Source of the DNA: Neopusillimonas maritima
GTDB taxonomy: Bacteria > Pseudomonadota > Gammaproteobacteria > Burkholderiales > Burkholderiaceae_B
Assembly (NCBI RefSeq): GCF_003576595.1
Contig: NZ_NQOU01000002.1
Location: 62,001 to 126,000, forward strand
Direction: 5' to 3'
Length of the DNA: 64,000 bases
Shown here: positions 29,325 through 37,034 of the stretch, piece after piece
Layout of the letters: each line of letters opens with the position of its first letter
Numbering within the stretch: the first letter of the stretch is position 1
The notes under the pieces: model-generated
What the model was told of the DNA's origin: nothing
What the model saw: only the letters and a program-made list of their open reading frames with translations
Database searches by the model: none
Translations under genes and position numbers: made by a program

Positions 29325-29633
29325 TTAGCTCCCTTCCTTCAAAATACCCATTTTCTCGGCATACAGGCGTGCCGCATCGCTATCGTTGTGGTTGTATCCG
29401 CCCCCTTTGAACAAGCGGCTCACCTGCGGCAAAAAGTAAGGATGAACACCCAAAGCACCCAGGCCGGCAATATCCATGTTCCGCCAGGCTTCGCGTTCTG
29501 CAGGCGTCAAACCGAAATCCTCCATGGACGCTTCCATGTCGTTTTGGAATTTGCGAAACTTCTCGGCATCGCGACGCAGCTCAAAAACCATTTGATTCGA
29601 CGGCAATGTCCGGTCGACATTCTGAATTCCCAT
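29325..29633 (-). CDS. LigA-type extradiol dioxygenase small subunit
   Basis: A 102-residue helical protein of the LigA (protocatechuate 4,5-dioxygenase alpha subunit) family, with MVFELRRDAEKFRKFQND, then LTPAEREAWRNMDIAGLGALGVHPYFLP. In LigAB enzymes this subunit covers the active site of LigB. It is first in the operon, 95 bp from a divergent GntR regulator. Size and pairing with the next gene support the call; the substrate is not inferable from it alone. Confidence 0.87.
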   Translation of the reverse strand: MGIQNVDRTLPSNQMVFELRRDAEKFRKFQNDMEASMEDFGLTPAEREAWRNMDIAGLGALGVHPYFLPQVSRLFKGGGYNHNDSDAARLYAEKMGILKEGS

Positions 29634-29691
29634 CGATTTTTTCTCCTAATTCCGATTTATTAAGCTAATATCGACGAACTGTAGAGTCGTT

Positions 29692-29697
29692 TATAAT
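29692..29697 (+). promoter_or_regulatory. -10-like TATAAT for the GntR gene, in the divergent control region
   Basis: A perfect TATAAT lies 32 bp before the GntR start, in the 95-bp gap shared with the LigA/LigB operon. No convincing -35 hexamer is seen at the right spacing. CGAC/GTCG arms around GAACTGTAGA just upstream could belong to a GntR operator. Assignment is tentative. Confidence 0.35.
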
Positions 29698-29728
29698 TCC
29701 TGTCAAGAAACTGACCTAAGGGTTTTCC

Positions 29729-30439
29729 ATGTCTACGATCACAAAGCTTGATCCATCTCAAACCTTGTCAAACTCTATCGCTGAAAAACTGCGTGAGAAC
29801 ATCGTCAGCGGCAAGATGAGTCCGGGGTCGAAATTGCGCCTGGATGAACTTCGCGGCGTGTTCGGGGTAAGCTTAAGCCCCTTAAGGGAAGCCCTATCAA
29901 GATTGTGTGCTGAAGGTTATGTGGCAGCCGAAGGCCAACGAGGCTACAAAGTGGCTCCCACCTCACCTGCGAACCTAACCGAAATTACCCGGCTGCGTTG
30001 TGAAATGGAAAGTTTCGCTTTACGCGAGTCGATTCGCCTTGGTGACGACGAATGGGAAGGCGACGTAATCGCCGCCCTGCATCGATTAAACAAAATTGAA
30101 CGCGTTCATGTCGACGGCGATCAAATGAAACAATGGGAGTCCGCGCATGCCGCGTTCCACCGGAAATTGGTGGCGGCCTGCAATTTGCCTTTGCTATTGC
30201 ATTTCTGTAATACCCTGCACGACCTGAACGATCGCTATCGCCGTATTTTTCTGAAGAACACGACAATTGACCGCGATGTTCGCCAGGAGCATGAAGCGCT
30301 TTGCCACGCAACCATCACACGCAACGCCGATGAAGCCTGCGCCTTATTGCGTAATCACATCGAGCGTACATCGGCTTACGCGCTGAATGCGCTGAACCAG
30401 CAGATTGCGCAAACGCACAAAGATAAAGCGGCTTGTTGA
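29729..30439 (+). CDS. GntR-family (FadR/FCD type) transcriptional regulator
   Basis: A 236-residue regulator with an N-terminal winged helix (residues ~10-75: SIAEKLRENIVSGKMSPGSKLRLDEL, then GVSLSPLREALSRLCAEGYV) and a C-terminal all-helical FCD ligand domain (~85-225) with acidic and histidine residues suited to metal and organic-acid binding. It is divergent from the LigA/LigB-hydrolase-Liv-creatininase operon, so it most likely represses that operon until the substrate or a pathway intermediate binds. The 3' end sits inside a long inverted repeat shared with the convergent RidA gene. Confidence 0.88.
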   Translation: MSTITKLDPSQTLSNSIAEKLRENIVSGKMSPGSKLRLDELRGVFGVSLSPLREALSRLCAEGYVAAEGQRGYKVAPTSPANLTEITRLRCEMESFALRESIRLGDDEWEGDVIAALHRLNKIERVHVDGDQMKQWESAHAAFHRKLVAACNLPLLLHFCNTLHDLNDRYRRIFLKNTTIDRDVRQEHEALCHATITRNADEACALLRNHIERTSAYALNALNQQIAQTHKDKAAC

Positions 30440-30470
30440 ACCCCGGTTTTACCAGAATCCAACAAGCCGC
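30428..30470. terminator. bidirectional terminator-like hairpin between convergent GntR and RidA genes
   Basis: Perfect 11-bp arms GCGGCTTGTTG and CAACAAGCCGC enclose a 21-base loop and overlap the GntR stop codon. On the minus strand the stem is followed by TTTATCTTT, which fits termination of the RidA transcript. On the plus strand there is no T tract. Confidence 0.5.
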
Positions 30471-30512
30471 CTGAACACCCCGCTTTACGAAAGGGTGGCT
30501 TATGAGCAGCGC

Positions 30513-30917
30513 TTAACCCAAATAAGCAACGCAGTCCACCTCAACATTCACACCCTTGCGATGCGGCGTGCCACCTGTACAAGTACGTGTGGTTTTTTCT
30601 CCCTGCATAAACTCGCGAAACGTTTCATTAAAAGCGGGGAAATCGGCAACATCGCGCAAACACACGCGCATATTCACCACCTGCGCCATTGTGGCACCAC
30701 CGGCTTCCAAGACGGAACGCAAATTGGTTAACACTTGAACGGTTTGTTCACGGATATCTTCCGACACCACTTCTTTGGTTTCAGGGTTCAACGGCCCCTG
30801 CCCGGACACATAAAGAAAATCGCCGGCACGAATCGCCTGCGCCAAAGGAGAAGGCGTATTCTGATTGGTAAAACCAGTCGTTGGTGCAGACTGGCTATGA
30901 ATGATCTCTTTCGGCAT
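30513..30917 (-). CDS. RidA/YjgF-family protein, candidate 2-aminomuconate deaminase-like
   Basis: A 134-residue RidA-fold protein with AIRAGDFLYVSGQGPLNPET, LTNLRSVLEAGGATMAQVVN, and VNVEVDCVAYLG at the end. General RidA proteins hydrolyse reactive imines. In the 2-nitrobenzoate/3-hydroxyanthranilate catabolic pathway the 2-aminomuconate deaminase belongs to this family. The catabolic surroundings (two ring-cleavage dioxygenases, tautomerase) make a role in deaminating an aminomuconate-like intermediate attractive, but this is inference. It lies 29 bp after the carboxymuconolactone-decarboxylase-like gene. Confidence 0.85.
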   Translation of the reverse strand: MPKEIIHSQSAPTTGFTNQNTPSPLAQAIRAGDFLYVSGQGPLNPETKEVVSEDIREQTVQVLTNLRSVLEAGGATMAQVVNMRVCLRDVADFPAFNETFREFMQGEKTTRTCTGGTPHRKGVNVEVDCVAYLG

Positions 30918-30946
30918 AACAACACCCTTTAAAAACAGTTGGCAAA

Positions 30947-31393
30947 TTATTTTTCAGCAGCAGCGGCTTCGCGCTTGGCGATACTGGCCAATTGTTCCGC
31001 GCCGCGATTCGCCGCAGACATCCCACGGAAGAGGAAACACAGGTTCACAACCGCTTGCATTTCCTCCCAGCTTGCCCCCGCCTTGCGCGCGGCAATACCG
31101 TGCAGTACCGAAGCATCGCTGCCGTCCATGAGCAACATGCCAAAAAGCATCAGCTGTGCTGTTTTGACATCGAAGCATTTTGGGTACATGGCGTGTTCGC
31201 GAATGCGTTCCTGCATGTCCACAATTTCGGGGTCAAGAGCGCCCGTAACATGCAAGCGCGCTTCAATGCGTGGGGGCACAAATCCCAGAAGCTCTTCATA
31301 AATTTTGCCGCGCTCCTCGACGCTTGCTTTCTTATCGGCGTATTCACCAATAGAGTTACGCACAATTTCTTTGTCTATACGTGGGGGAAGCAT
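30947..31393 (-). CDS. carboxymuconolactone decarboxylase-family protein
   Basis: A 148-residue all-helical protein of the CMD/AhpD family. The helix pair QLMLFGMLLMDGSDASVLHG and ARKAGASWEEMQAVVNLC aligns with the family core. It has His in VLHGIAARKAG but lacks the CxxC redox pair of AhpD, so it is more like decarboxylase-type members than a peroxidase. It forms a probable operon with the RidA gene, preceded by AAGGA and an AT-rich palindrome. A role in decarboxylating a ring-cleavage lactone or acid is plausible but unproven. Confidence 0.82.
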   Translation of the reverse strand: MLPPRIDKEIVRNSIGEYADKKASVEERGKIYEELLGFVPPRIEARLHVTGALDPEIVDMQERIREHAMYPKCFDVKTAQLMLFGMLLMDGSDASVLHGIAARKAGASWEEMQAVVNLCFLFRGMSAANRGAEQLASIAKREAAAAEK

Positions 31394-31431
31394 AGGAATC
31401 CTTAAGTTCTATTAACACCAAAAACAATCGA

Positions 31432-31457
31432 TTTAATATAAAAAAATCGATATTAAA
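31432..31457. promoter_or_regulatory. AT-rich palindrome, candidate operator of the CMD-RidA operon
   Basis: Perfect 8-bp arms TTTAATAT and ATATTAAA flank a 10-bp centre, with two AATCGAT copies overlapping the arms. It lies between the LysR gene and the CMD-RidA operon, 39 bp before the CMD start. LysR-type regulators typically bind such interrupted dyads, so the adjacent tandem-HTH LysR protein is the obvious candidate ligand-responsive binder. Confidence 0.5.
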
Positions 31458-31481
31458 CTGTACATGAAATTAATGGATTTG

Positions 31482-32693
31482 TCATGACACCGATCGCGCG
31501 ATAAAGCGAATTTCATCCATCAATAATTGCGCAAGCGGTGACGAATGCGCTTGGGTTCGGGTAAGGATGCCAATCGATCGCTGAGCAATAGGGTAGTCAT
31601 CGGCCAAGCGCACTAACGCACCCGATTGCAGGTCGTGGTGAAATAGACGGCGGGCACCGGCGCTGATTAGATCGCTTTCCAACAACAACCCACGAATCGT
31701 GGAAACATCGGACGACTCAACCGATACCCTGGGACAATTGACGCCCTTTTGCTGAAGTGCGGAAAACAAGGCTTCGCGCGTCGGTGTCCCTGCAGCAGGC
31801 AATACCCAGCCAGCTTTCACCACGTCTTCCAATGTCACATTACGCTGTTGCGCCAAAGGGTGATCGGCGCGCGCAACGACCACAATCGGATCGTCGAACA
31901 AGCGCTCACTGACCAGGCCTGCATGCTGCTCCAGAGGTTGAAGTGCGCCCACAACCAAATCCAGGTCACCGCACCACAAACCCGCCACCAGCGTATCGAA
32001 CGAACCTTCGTGCGTTGAAATTTTCAATTGCGGATAAGAGGCCAACAAACGCGAAATAGCCGGGGGTAGAATGCTGGCGCCGCCAAACGGCAAGGCACCC
32101 ACCGCAATACTTCCCTCGAATTGCCCCTTGACGCGATTCATTTCAACCCGGGCAAGCCGTAACTGAACCAAAGCCCGTTTAAGGTGGTTCAACAAAATAT
32201 CGCCGGAACGAGTAAAGCGGAACGTTCCCGCAACCTGCTCATATAAAGGAACGCCAATACTTTGCTCGAGGTCACGCAACGCCATGCTGACAGCGGGCTG
32301 CGAAACACCAAGCTCTCGGGCCGCCGCACTCATATGGCGTAGCTGGGCAAAAGCAAGAAAAATATTAATACGTTGTTGACTTACCGCCAGCGAAAAAATG
32401 GGCGCATTGGGTGACAACATCCGGTTTGCATGAAGCATCTCAAGGCTGCGGCGTGCTACTGCCATTTCCTGAAAGGCAAAATCAACACGCCGATACAGGA
32501 TATTGCCGAATTCCGTCAGCAACATGCCATGCGCATTGCGCTCAAAAAGACTGAAGCCAATTTCCGACTCCAACTCGTCGATGGCATGAGAAACAGAAGA
32601 GCGGGAACGACGCAGCACGTCACCCGCTCTTTTCATGCTGCCCTCTTTGCAAATGGCGTGAAACGCCCGAAGATGTTTTGGGGCCGGAAGCAT
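31482..32693 (-). CDS. LysR-type regulator with two tandem helix-turn-helix domains
   Basis: A 403-residue protein, about 100 residues longer than ordinary LysR regulators. The extra length is a second DNA-binding domain. The first HTH spans ~7-65 (MKRAGDVLRRSRSSVSHAID) and the second ~107-166 (MSAAARELGVSQPAVSMALR). A periplasmic-binding-like effector domain follows from ~180 (GSIAVGALPFGGASILPPAI). The ATG at 32693 is chosen because the frame upstream runs through a terminator hairpin and the tautomerase gene. It may regulate the CMD-RidA operon downstream and the tautomerase-TRAP operon upstream. The start lies directly after a T-tract, with no good ribosome site visible. Confidence 0.87.
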   Translation of the reverse strand: MLPAPKHLRAFHAICKEGSMKRAGDVLRRSRSSVSHAIDELESEIGFSLFERNAHGMLLTEFGNILYRRVDFAFQEMAVARRSLEMLHANRMLSPNAPIFSLAVSQQRINIFLAFAQLRHMSAAARELGVSQPAVSMALRDLEQSIGVPLYEQVAGTFRFTRSGDILLNHLKRALVQLRLARVEMNRVKGQFEGSIAVGALPFGGASILPPAISRLLASYPQLKISTHEGSFDTLVAGLWCGDLDLVVGALQPLEQHAGLVSERLFDDPIVVVARADHPLAQQRNVTLEDVVKAGWVLPAAGTPTREALFSALQQKGVNCPRVSVESSDVSTIRGLLLESDLISAGARRLFHHDLQSGALVRLADDYPIAQRSIGILTRTQAHSSPLAQLLMDEIRFIARSVS

Positions 32694-32697
32694 GATT

Positions 32698-32727
32698 AAA
32701 AAGCGGGGGAGCGCTAACGCTCCCCGC
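32698..32727 (-). terminator. terminator/attenuator hairpin containing the tautomerase stop codon
   Basis: On the minus strand, arms GCGGGGAGCG and CGCTCCCCCGC (one bulged base) enclose a TTAG loop and are followed by TTTTT, a classic intrinsic terminator for the TRAP-tautomerase transcript. The tautomerase stop codon TAG is in the loop, and the 5' arm is coding sequence. The LysR ATG comes 5 bases after the T tract. A ribosome finishing the tautomerase would cover the 5' arm, so this may act as a translation-sensitive attenuator for lysR. Confidence 0.75.
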
Positions 32728-32908
32728 GCTCTGCCGCAGAAATACCGGCAATCCCCCAATGGGTGCGCGGGACCTCATCAACCAAAACCCGAATGTTCTG
32801 ATGAGGCGCATCCAAAGACGCATGTATCGCTTCAGTAACCGCGGCAATCAGTTTGGCCACGTCCTCGTCGCTGCGGCCTTCCATAATGGAGAGTCTGGCA
32901 ATAGGCAT
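32714..32908 (-). CDS. 4-oxalocrotonate tautomerase-family protein
   Basis: A 64-residue (with Met) member of the 4-OT family, which tautomerises enol-keto acids made after extradiol ring cleavage. The start at 32908 places the catalytic proline at position 2 (MPIARLSIMEGRSDE), with AAGGA seven bases upstream. An arginine in VDEVPRTHWGIAG is positioned as in 4-OT. The frame extends further upstream, but that part is not family-like. It follows the TRAP permease gene by 13 bp and its stop is inside a terminator loop. It fits a ring-cleavage pathway with RidA-type deamination. Confidence 0.87.
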   Translation of the reverse strand: MPIARLSIMEGRSDEDVAKLIAAVTEAIHASLDAPHQNIRVLVDEVPRTHWGIAGISAAERGER

Positions 32909-32921
32909 GTTCAAATCCTTG

Positions 32922-34250
32922 TTAATTGGGGAACAGCCAAAGCAGGCCGAGTGTAATGGAAGGCAAGCCAACCATCAGGGCCAAACGAACCAGGTCGGAC
33001 ATAATAAATGGCACCACCCCCTTGAAAATTGTTGCCATGGGGACGTCTTTGGCAATGCCGTTAATAATGTAAACATTCATACCCACCGGCGGCGTTATCA
33101 GCCCCATTTCCATGGCAACCAGCGCAATCACCCCAAACCAGATGGCTTTCTCATCGGGAGCCAAACCGTAAAATTCGAGCCCCATCACGATAGGCAGGAA
33201 AATCGGAATGGTGATCAGAATCATGGACAGGCTGTCCATCACGCAACCCAACAGCACATAGATCAGGATCAGCACCAGCATAATGCCGATGGGATGAATA
33301 CCCAGCGTTTGAACCCAGTCGGACGTCACGTTCGGAATCTGACTGACCGCCATCAGCGAATTCAACATATCGGCGCCGAGCAGAATCAAAAAGATCATGC
33401 CCGTGCCTTTGGCCGTTCCGGAAATACTGTCTGCCAAACCGCCATTCTTAAGGCCGCCCGACTTCCATGCCACGGCACCTGTAGCCAGAACACCCACGGC
33501 GGCGGCTTCGGTGGGTGTGAAAATACCACCATAAATACCACCGATGACCACCAGGAAAATCAGCACGACCGGCCATGTTTTAGCCAACGTTTGCATACGC
33601 TCGCGCCAGGAATGCGGCTCGACACCGGGCCCGGCTACGCCAGGATTACGACGCACCACAATCCCAATGACAATCATGTAGCCAATAGCGGCAATAATCC
33701 CTGGAACCAGGGCCGCCATGAATAATTTGGCGATATTTTGCTGCGCCATAATGGCATAAATGACGAGCGGGACAGACGGCGGAATCAATATGCCCAGCGT
33801 ACCGCCCGCAGCAATGGAGCCGGCAGCCAATGAGGGCGCGTACTGATGGCGGCGCAACTCAGGCAATACGACCTGGGTCATGGTTGCCGCGGTCGCCAGC
33901 GATGAACCACAAATTGCGCCAAAGCTGGCACACGCACCCACACCGGCCATCGCCATGCCGCCACGCCAATGCCCGATGAACGAGTTTGCCGCTTTAAACA
34001 ACGCGCGGGACAAACCGCCATGCGTGGCGAACTGCCCCATTAAAAGGAACAGCGGCACCACCGACAAATCGTACAAGGAAAAACGGGAAAACGGTGCATG
34101 CTTGAGCACCGACAAAAGCGGGTTAAGCCCGGTAATCCATACATAACCGACGGCGCCGGCCAGGAACATGGAGATACCAATATGAACCCGCAGTGCAAGC
34201 AGCACCATCATGAAGGCCAGCATTGCCAGCCCGATTTCAACACTAGTCAT
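32922..34250 (-). CDS. TRAP transporter large permease (DctM-like)
   Basis: A 442-residue, about 12-helix sodium-driven TRAP permease. Typical segments are ALRVHIGISMFLAGAVGYVW near the start, GFGAICGSSLATAATM-type glycine/alanine-rich membrane motif at ~140 (CASFGAICGSSLATAATMTQ), and LITPPVGMNVYIINGIA near the C terminus. It overlaps the small-permease gene by 4 bp. A complete DctP-DctQ-DctM set is present; cargo is probably a carboxylate related to the neighbouring catabolic enzymes. Confidence 0.95.
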   Translation of the reverse strand: MTSVEIGLAMLAFMMVLLALRVHIGISMFLAGAVGYVWITGLNPLLSVLKHAPFSRFSLYDLSVVPLFLLMGQFATHGGLSRALFKAANSFIGHWRGGMAMAGVGACASFGAICGSSLATAATMTQVVLPELRRHQYAPSLAAGSIAAGGTLGILIPPSVPLVIYAIMAQQNIAKLFMAALVPGIIAAIGYMIVIGIVVRRNPGVAGPGVEPHSWRERMQTLAKTWPVVLIFLVVIGGIYGGIFTPTEAAAVGVLATGAVAWKSGGLKNGGLADSISGTAKGTGMIFLILLGADMLNSLMAVSQIPNVTSDWVQTLGIHPIGIMLVLILIYVLLGCVMDSLSMILITIPIFLPIVMGLEFYGLAPDEKAIWFGVIALVAMEMGLITPPVGMNVYIINGIAKDVPMATIFKGVVPFIMSDLVRLALMVGLPSITLGLLWLFPN

Positions 34251-34747
34251 GAATCACGCTTTGAGCATTCGAGATGAAAATTGAACAATGCGGCAACACC
34301 CAGCAGCGAAAAGCAGATGGGCAGAGGAATATAAGCCCACCATACCGGCACGTTCAGTACCATGGTGCTTTCCGAATAATCGCGGATTTCCCACATACCC
34401 ACATAAGTGCGCCAGGCAATAAGAAAAGACACTGCTGCCAGAATCAGTGCGGCTATTGCGTCCAGAACATGCTTGAGCCGGTCGGATGCCCACAAAGTAA
34501 AGAAGTCGACAAAAACATGCCCGCGTTTGAATTCACAGTAAGGCAGGCACATGGCAATGGCCACAGCCGTCAACAACTGAACCAATTCATAGTCGCCGGG
34601 CACGCCGTAGTCGATTGTATTGCGCCCGATAATACTGGTAACGGAAAGAAGGGCTTCCCCTATTAACAGGAAGAAGCCCACCCCCGCGAGTACGGCGCAA
34701 AAACCTTCTACGTACTTACGTACTTGCGAAAAGATTGAAACACTCAT
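34247..34747 (-). CDS. TRAP transporter small permease (DctQ-like)
   Basis: A 166-residue four-helix membrane protein of the DctQ family, with YGVPGDYELVQLLTAVAIAM and CEFKRGHVFVDFF, a conserved DctQ region. It bridges the receptor and the large permease in the TRAP complex. It overlaps both neighbours by 4 bp, indicating a tightly coupled dctP-Q-M operon that continues into the tautomerase gene. Confidence 0.92.
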   Translation of the reverse strand: MSVSIFSQVRKYVEGFCAVLAGVGFFLLIGEALLSVTSIIGRNTIDYGVPGDYELVQLLTAVAIAMCLPYCEFKRGHVFVDFFTLWASDRLKHVLDAIAALILAAVSFLIAWRTYVGMWEIRDYSESTMVLNVPVWWAYIPLPICFSLLGVAALFNFHLECSKRDS

Positions 34748-35790
34748 TTTTTATTATATTTTTCCACCAATGCACGGGCATCGTCATACAAAGCCTGGCC
34801 GTCCATGCCTTTGTCGTTCATTTCGTCGATCCATTGCTGGGCAACTTCGGAAGACGCGTCTTTCAACTTGTTCACTTCTTCCTGAGACCATTCATAAATG
34901 ACGCCACCGGCTTCCTCGGCAGCTTTACGACCTTGTACGTCGGCAGCCTGAAAGCGGCTGGCGATCCAGGCAGACGTTTCAGCACCGCTGTTGTCATCGA
35001 TGACTTTTTTCAGGTTGTCTGGCAGGCTGTCGTATTTGGCTTGATTCATGACATAAACCATCGTCGAAGTCGCCATGAAATTACCTGAATCGTCTTTGAT
35101 TTCAGCATGGTATTTGGTGAGCTCGTCGAGTTTCACCGAAGGCACCACTTCCCATGGCACCATCAGGCCATCGAGCACGCCTTTGGAAATACCCTCAACC
35201 GCTTGCGGCAGTGGCATGCCCATTGCATTGGCGCCGATATCCGTCAGGAACTGATTGCTCATACGTGAAGCAGCACGGATTTTCAGACCCTGCATCCCTG
35301 CAACTGTCTTGACCTCTTTGTCACGCAGGTGAAAGTAGTTTGGCCCATTGACCCAGATACCAATCGGCTTGAGTCCGGCGAACTCTGTTTTAAGCGCATG
35401 CTTCTCTGCAAATTCCCACAAGGCACGCGATGTGTTCTGGTGATCGGGCGCAAAGAACGGCAGTTCAAACACCTCGGAAATAGGGAAGCGCCCTGGGGTA
35501 TAACCGGGCAATGTCCAGACAATATCGGCCACACCGTCACGTGCTTGCGTTAACAGCTGGGGAGGCGTACCACCCAATTGCATGGCTGGATAGATCTGGC
35601 ATTCCAGACCGCCATCGGACTCTTTCTTGATCTTCTCGCACCACGGTACGATCATGTCCCAGTGGGCTGTCGTTGCGGTCGGCAGGAAGTGTGCAACCTT
35701 AAGGGTTACCTTTTCCGCTGCGTTGGCCTGGGTGGCAAAACCACCGGCAACCAGCAAGCTCAATAATGTGCGACTAATGATATTTTTCAT
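34744..35790 (-). CDS. TRAP transporter solute-binding protein (DctP-like)
   Basis: A 348-residue periplasmic receptor with a signal peptide (hydrophobic residues ~7-18, cut after TQANA). The DctP core is seen as KVAHFLPTATTAHWDMIVPW, GLKIRAASRMSNQFLTDIGA (the arginine normally binds a ligand carboxylate) and GMPLPQAVEGISKGVLDG. A strong GGAGG ribosome site precedes the ATG. It is the first gene of the TRAP-tautomerase operon. The ligand is presumably an organic acid; the gene neighbourhood points to an aromatic or ring-cleavage acid. Confidence 0.94.
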   Translation of the reverse strand: MKNIISRTLLSLLVAGGFATQANAAEKVTLKVAHFLPTATTAHWDMIVPWCEKIKKESDGGLECQIYPAMQLGGTPPQLLTQARDGVADIVWTLPGYTPGRFPISEVFELPFFAPDHQNTSRALWEFAEKHALKTEFAGLKPIGIWVNGPNYFHLRDKEVKTVAGMQGLKIRAASRMSNQFLTDIGANAMGMPLPQAVEGISKGVLDGLMVPWEVVPSVKLDELTKYHAEIKDDSGNFMATSTMVYVMNQAKYDSLPDNLKKVIDDNSGAETSAWIASRFQAADVQGRKAAEEAGGVIYEWSQEEVNKLKDASSEVAQQWIDEMNDKGMDGQALYDDARALVEKYNKK

Positions 35791-36107
35791 GGAGCCTCCG
35801 TTGATAAAACGTTATTACATTGGATCACAGCGATTCGTGCCCGAACTTTGGCATGGTAACGAAAAGACGCCTATTCTTGCGCTAAACGCCTTGCTGCGTC
35901 GATACCAAAATACTTCTAATACTGCCTAAAAATTTTATATGCGTAGTGATTTTAAAAAAATTCACGCACTCGCGTGTGAAAATAAAACCCTACATGTGAC
36001 GCAGTTAGCAAAAGTAACACATTTCCATAGTGGCGCCCGGCACTAAAATCGATTTTTCTTGGATATTTCAAACATAACAGTTCAAACATAACAGCAAAGG
36101 AACGCGC
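35791..36107. other. 317-bp divergent intergenic control region, no gene
   Basis: This gap separates the TRAP operon (leftward) from the metallo-beta-lactamase hydrolase gene (rightward). I see no credible ORF. It holds an imperfect dyad TTCAC...GTGAA at 35961-35980, AT-rich stretches suited to two promoters, an ATCGAT site at ~36048, and a 14-bp tandem repeat just before the hydrolase gene. Confidence 0.6.
36067..36094. repeat. perfect 14-bp tandem duplication upstream of the MBL hydrolase gene
   Basis: The unit TTCAAACATAACAG occurs twice head to tail, ending 13 bp before the ATG and next to the ribosome site CAAAGGA. It could be a direct-repeat binding site or a recent slippage duplication in the 5' leader. 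Confidence 0.85.
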
Positions 36108-37034
36108 ATGACATCAGGGTTTGACATTAACTGCTGCGGCCATGGGTTGCAATTGGGCAAAGTGGAAATCACCCGTGTTCAAGACTATTACGGCCCCGGC
36201 TTTATCAGCAATTTCATGTTTCCGGAAGTTCGCCCCGAAATGTTCGAGGCCCATAAAGACTGGCTGGTGCCGACTTTTTACAATCCGGAATCCGACAAAA
36301 TCACCTCAACGATTCACAGCTGGCTGGTTCGCACCGAACATCACACTATTTTGATTGACGGCTGCGTGGGCAACCACAAAGAGCGCCCGCACAACGAGCG
36401 GTTCAACATGCGTAACGAGCCCTGGCTGGAGCGCCTGGCGCGCGCCGGTGCGCGGCCCGAAGATGTGGATTTCGTGATGTGCACCCACCTTCACGCCGAT
36501 CACGTGGGTTGGAACACCCGCCTGGTTGACGGCCGCTGGGTTCCCACCTTCCCCAACGCAAAATATATTTTTTCACGCAAAGAATTCGAGCGCTGGGATA
36601 CACGGCGCCCCGACTATGTTCATACCACGGCTGAAGAAAATGTTTTTGAGGACAGCATTCTGCCTATTGCTGAAGCCGGACAGATGCTGTTGGTGGAAGA
36701 CGGCTATACCGTTGATGATTTGCTTACCGTGGAAAGCGCCATTGGCCACACCCCCGGGCACGCAAAAATCCGGCTTAAAGATCAACACCACCACGCGCTG
36801 TTTTGCGGCGACGTGATTCACCACCCCATTCAACTGCCTTACCCGGAAGTTTGGTCACGCTTCGATGATGACCGCGTGAAAGCACTCGAAACTCGTCTGG
36901 CCGTGCTCAATGAATGTGTTGATCACAATATCCTGATGCTGCCCATGCACTTTGCCGAACCATTTGTATGCCGGATCAAGCACAACCCGGAACGCACCGA
37001 CCACCCTTCCTTCCTGCCTATCTGGGGGCCGTAA
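36108..37034 (+). CDS. metallo-beta-lactamase-fold hydrolase (lactonase-like)
   Basis: A 308-residue zinc hydrolase of the MBL superfamily. The metal motif THLHADH is at residues 126-132, preceded by DFVMC; the later ligands fit HTPGHAKIRL (His) and FCGDVIHH (Asp). The layout with a long N-terminal extension (SNFMFPEVRPEMF, STIHSWLVRTEHHTILID) resembles quorum-quenching lactonase and methyl-parathion-hydrolase-like members. Here, beside ring-cleavage and amidase genes, a lactone, ester or amide intermediate is the more likely substrate. It is convergent with, and overlaps by 17 bp, the isochorismatase-fold gene. Confidence 0.85.
   Translation: MTSGFDINCCGHGLQLGKVEITRVQDYYGPGFISNFMFPEVRPEMFEAHKDWLVPTFYNPESDKITSTIHSWLVRTEHHTILIDGCVGNHKERPHNERFNMRNEPWLERLARAGARPEDVDFVMCTHLHADHVGWNTRLVDGRWVPTFPNAKYIFSRKEFERWDTRRPDYVHTTAEENVFEDSILPIAEAGQMLLVEDGYTVDDLLTVESAIGHTPGHAKIRLKDQHHHALFCGDVIHHPIQLPYPEVWSRFDDDRVKALETRLAVLNECVDHNILMLPMHFAEPFVCRIKHNPERTDHPSFLPIWGP

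Noticed and set aside
32853-33725. 290-residue plus-strand ORF opposite the TRAP permease gene
   Set aside because: The translation is dominated by His, Asn, Gln and Pro with no domain-like pattern, as expected for the antisense of a membrane-protein gene. The opposite strand has a clear DctM protein.
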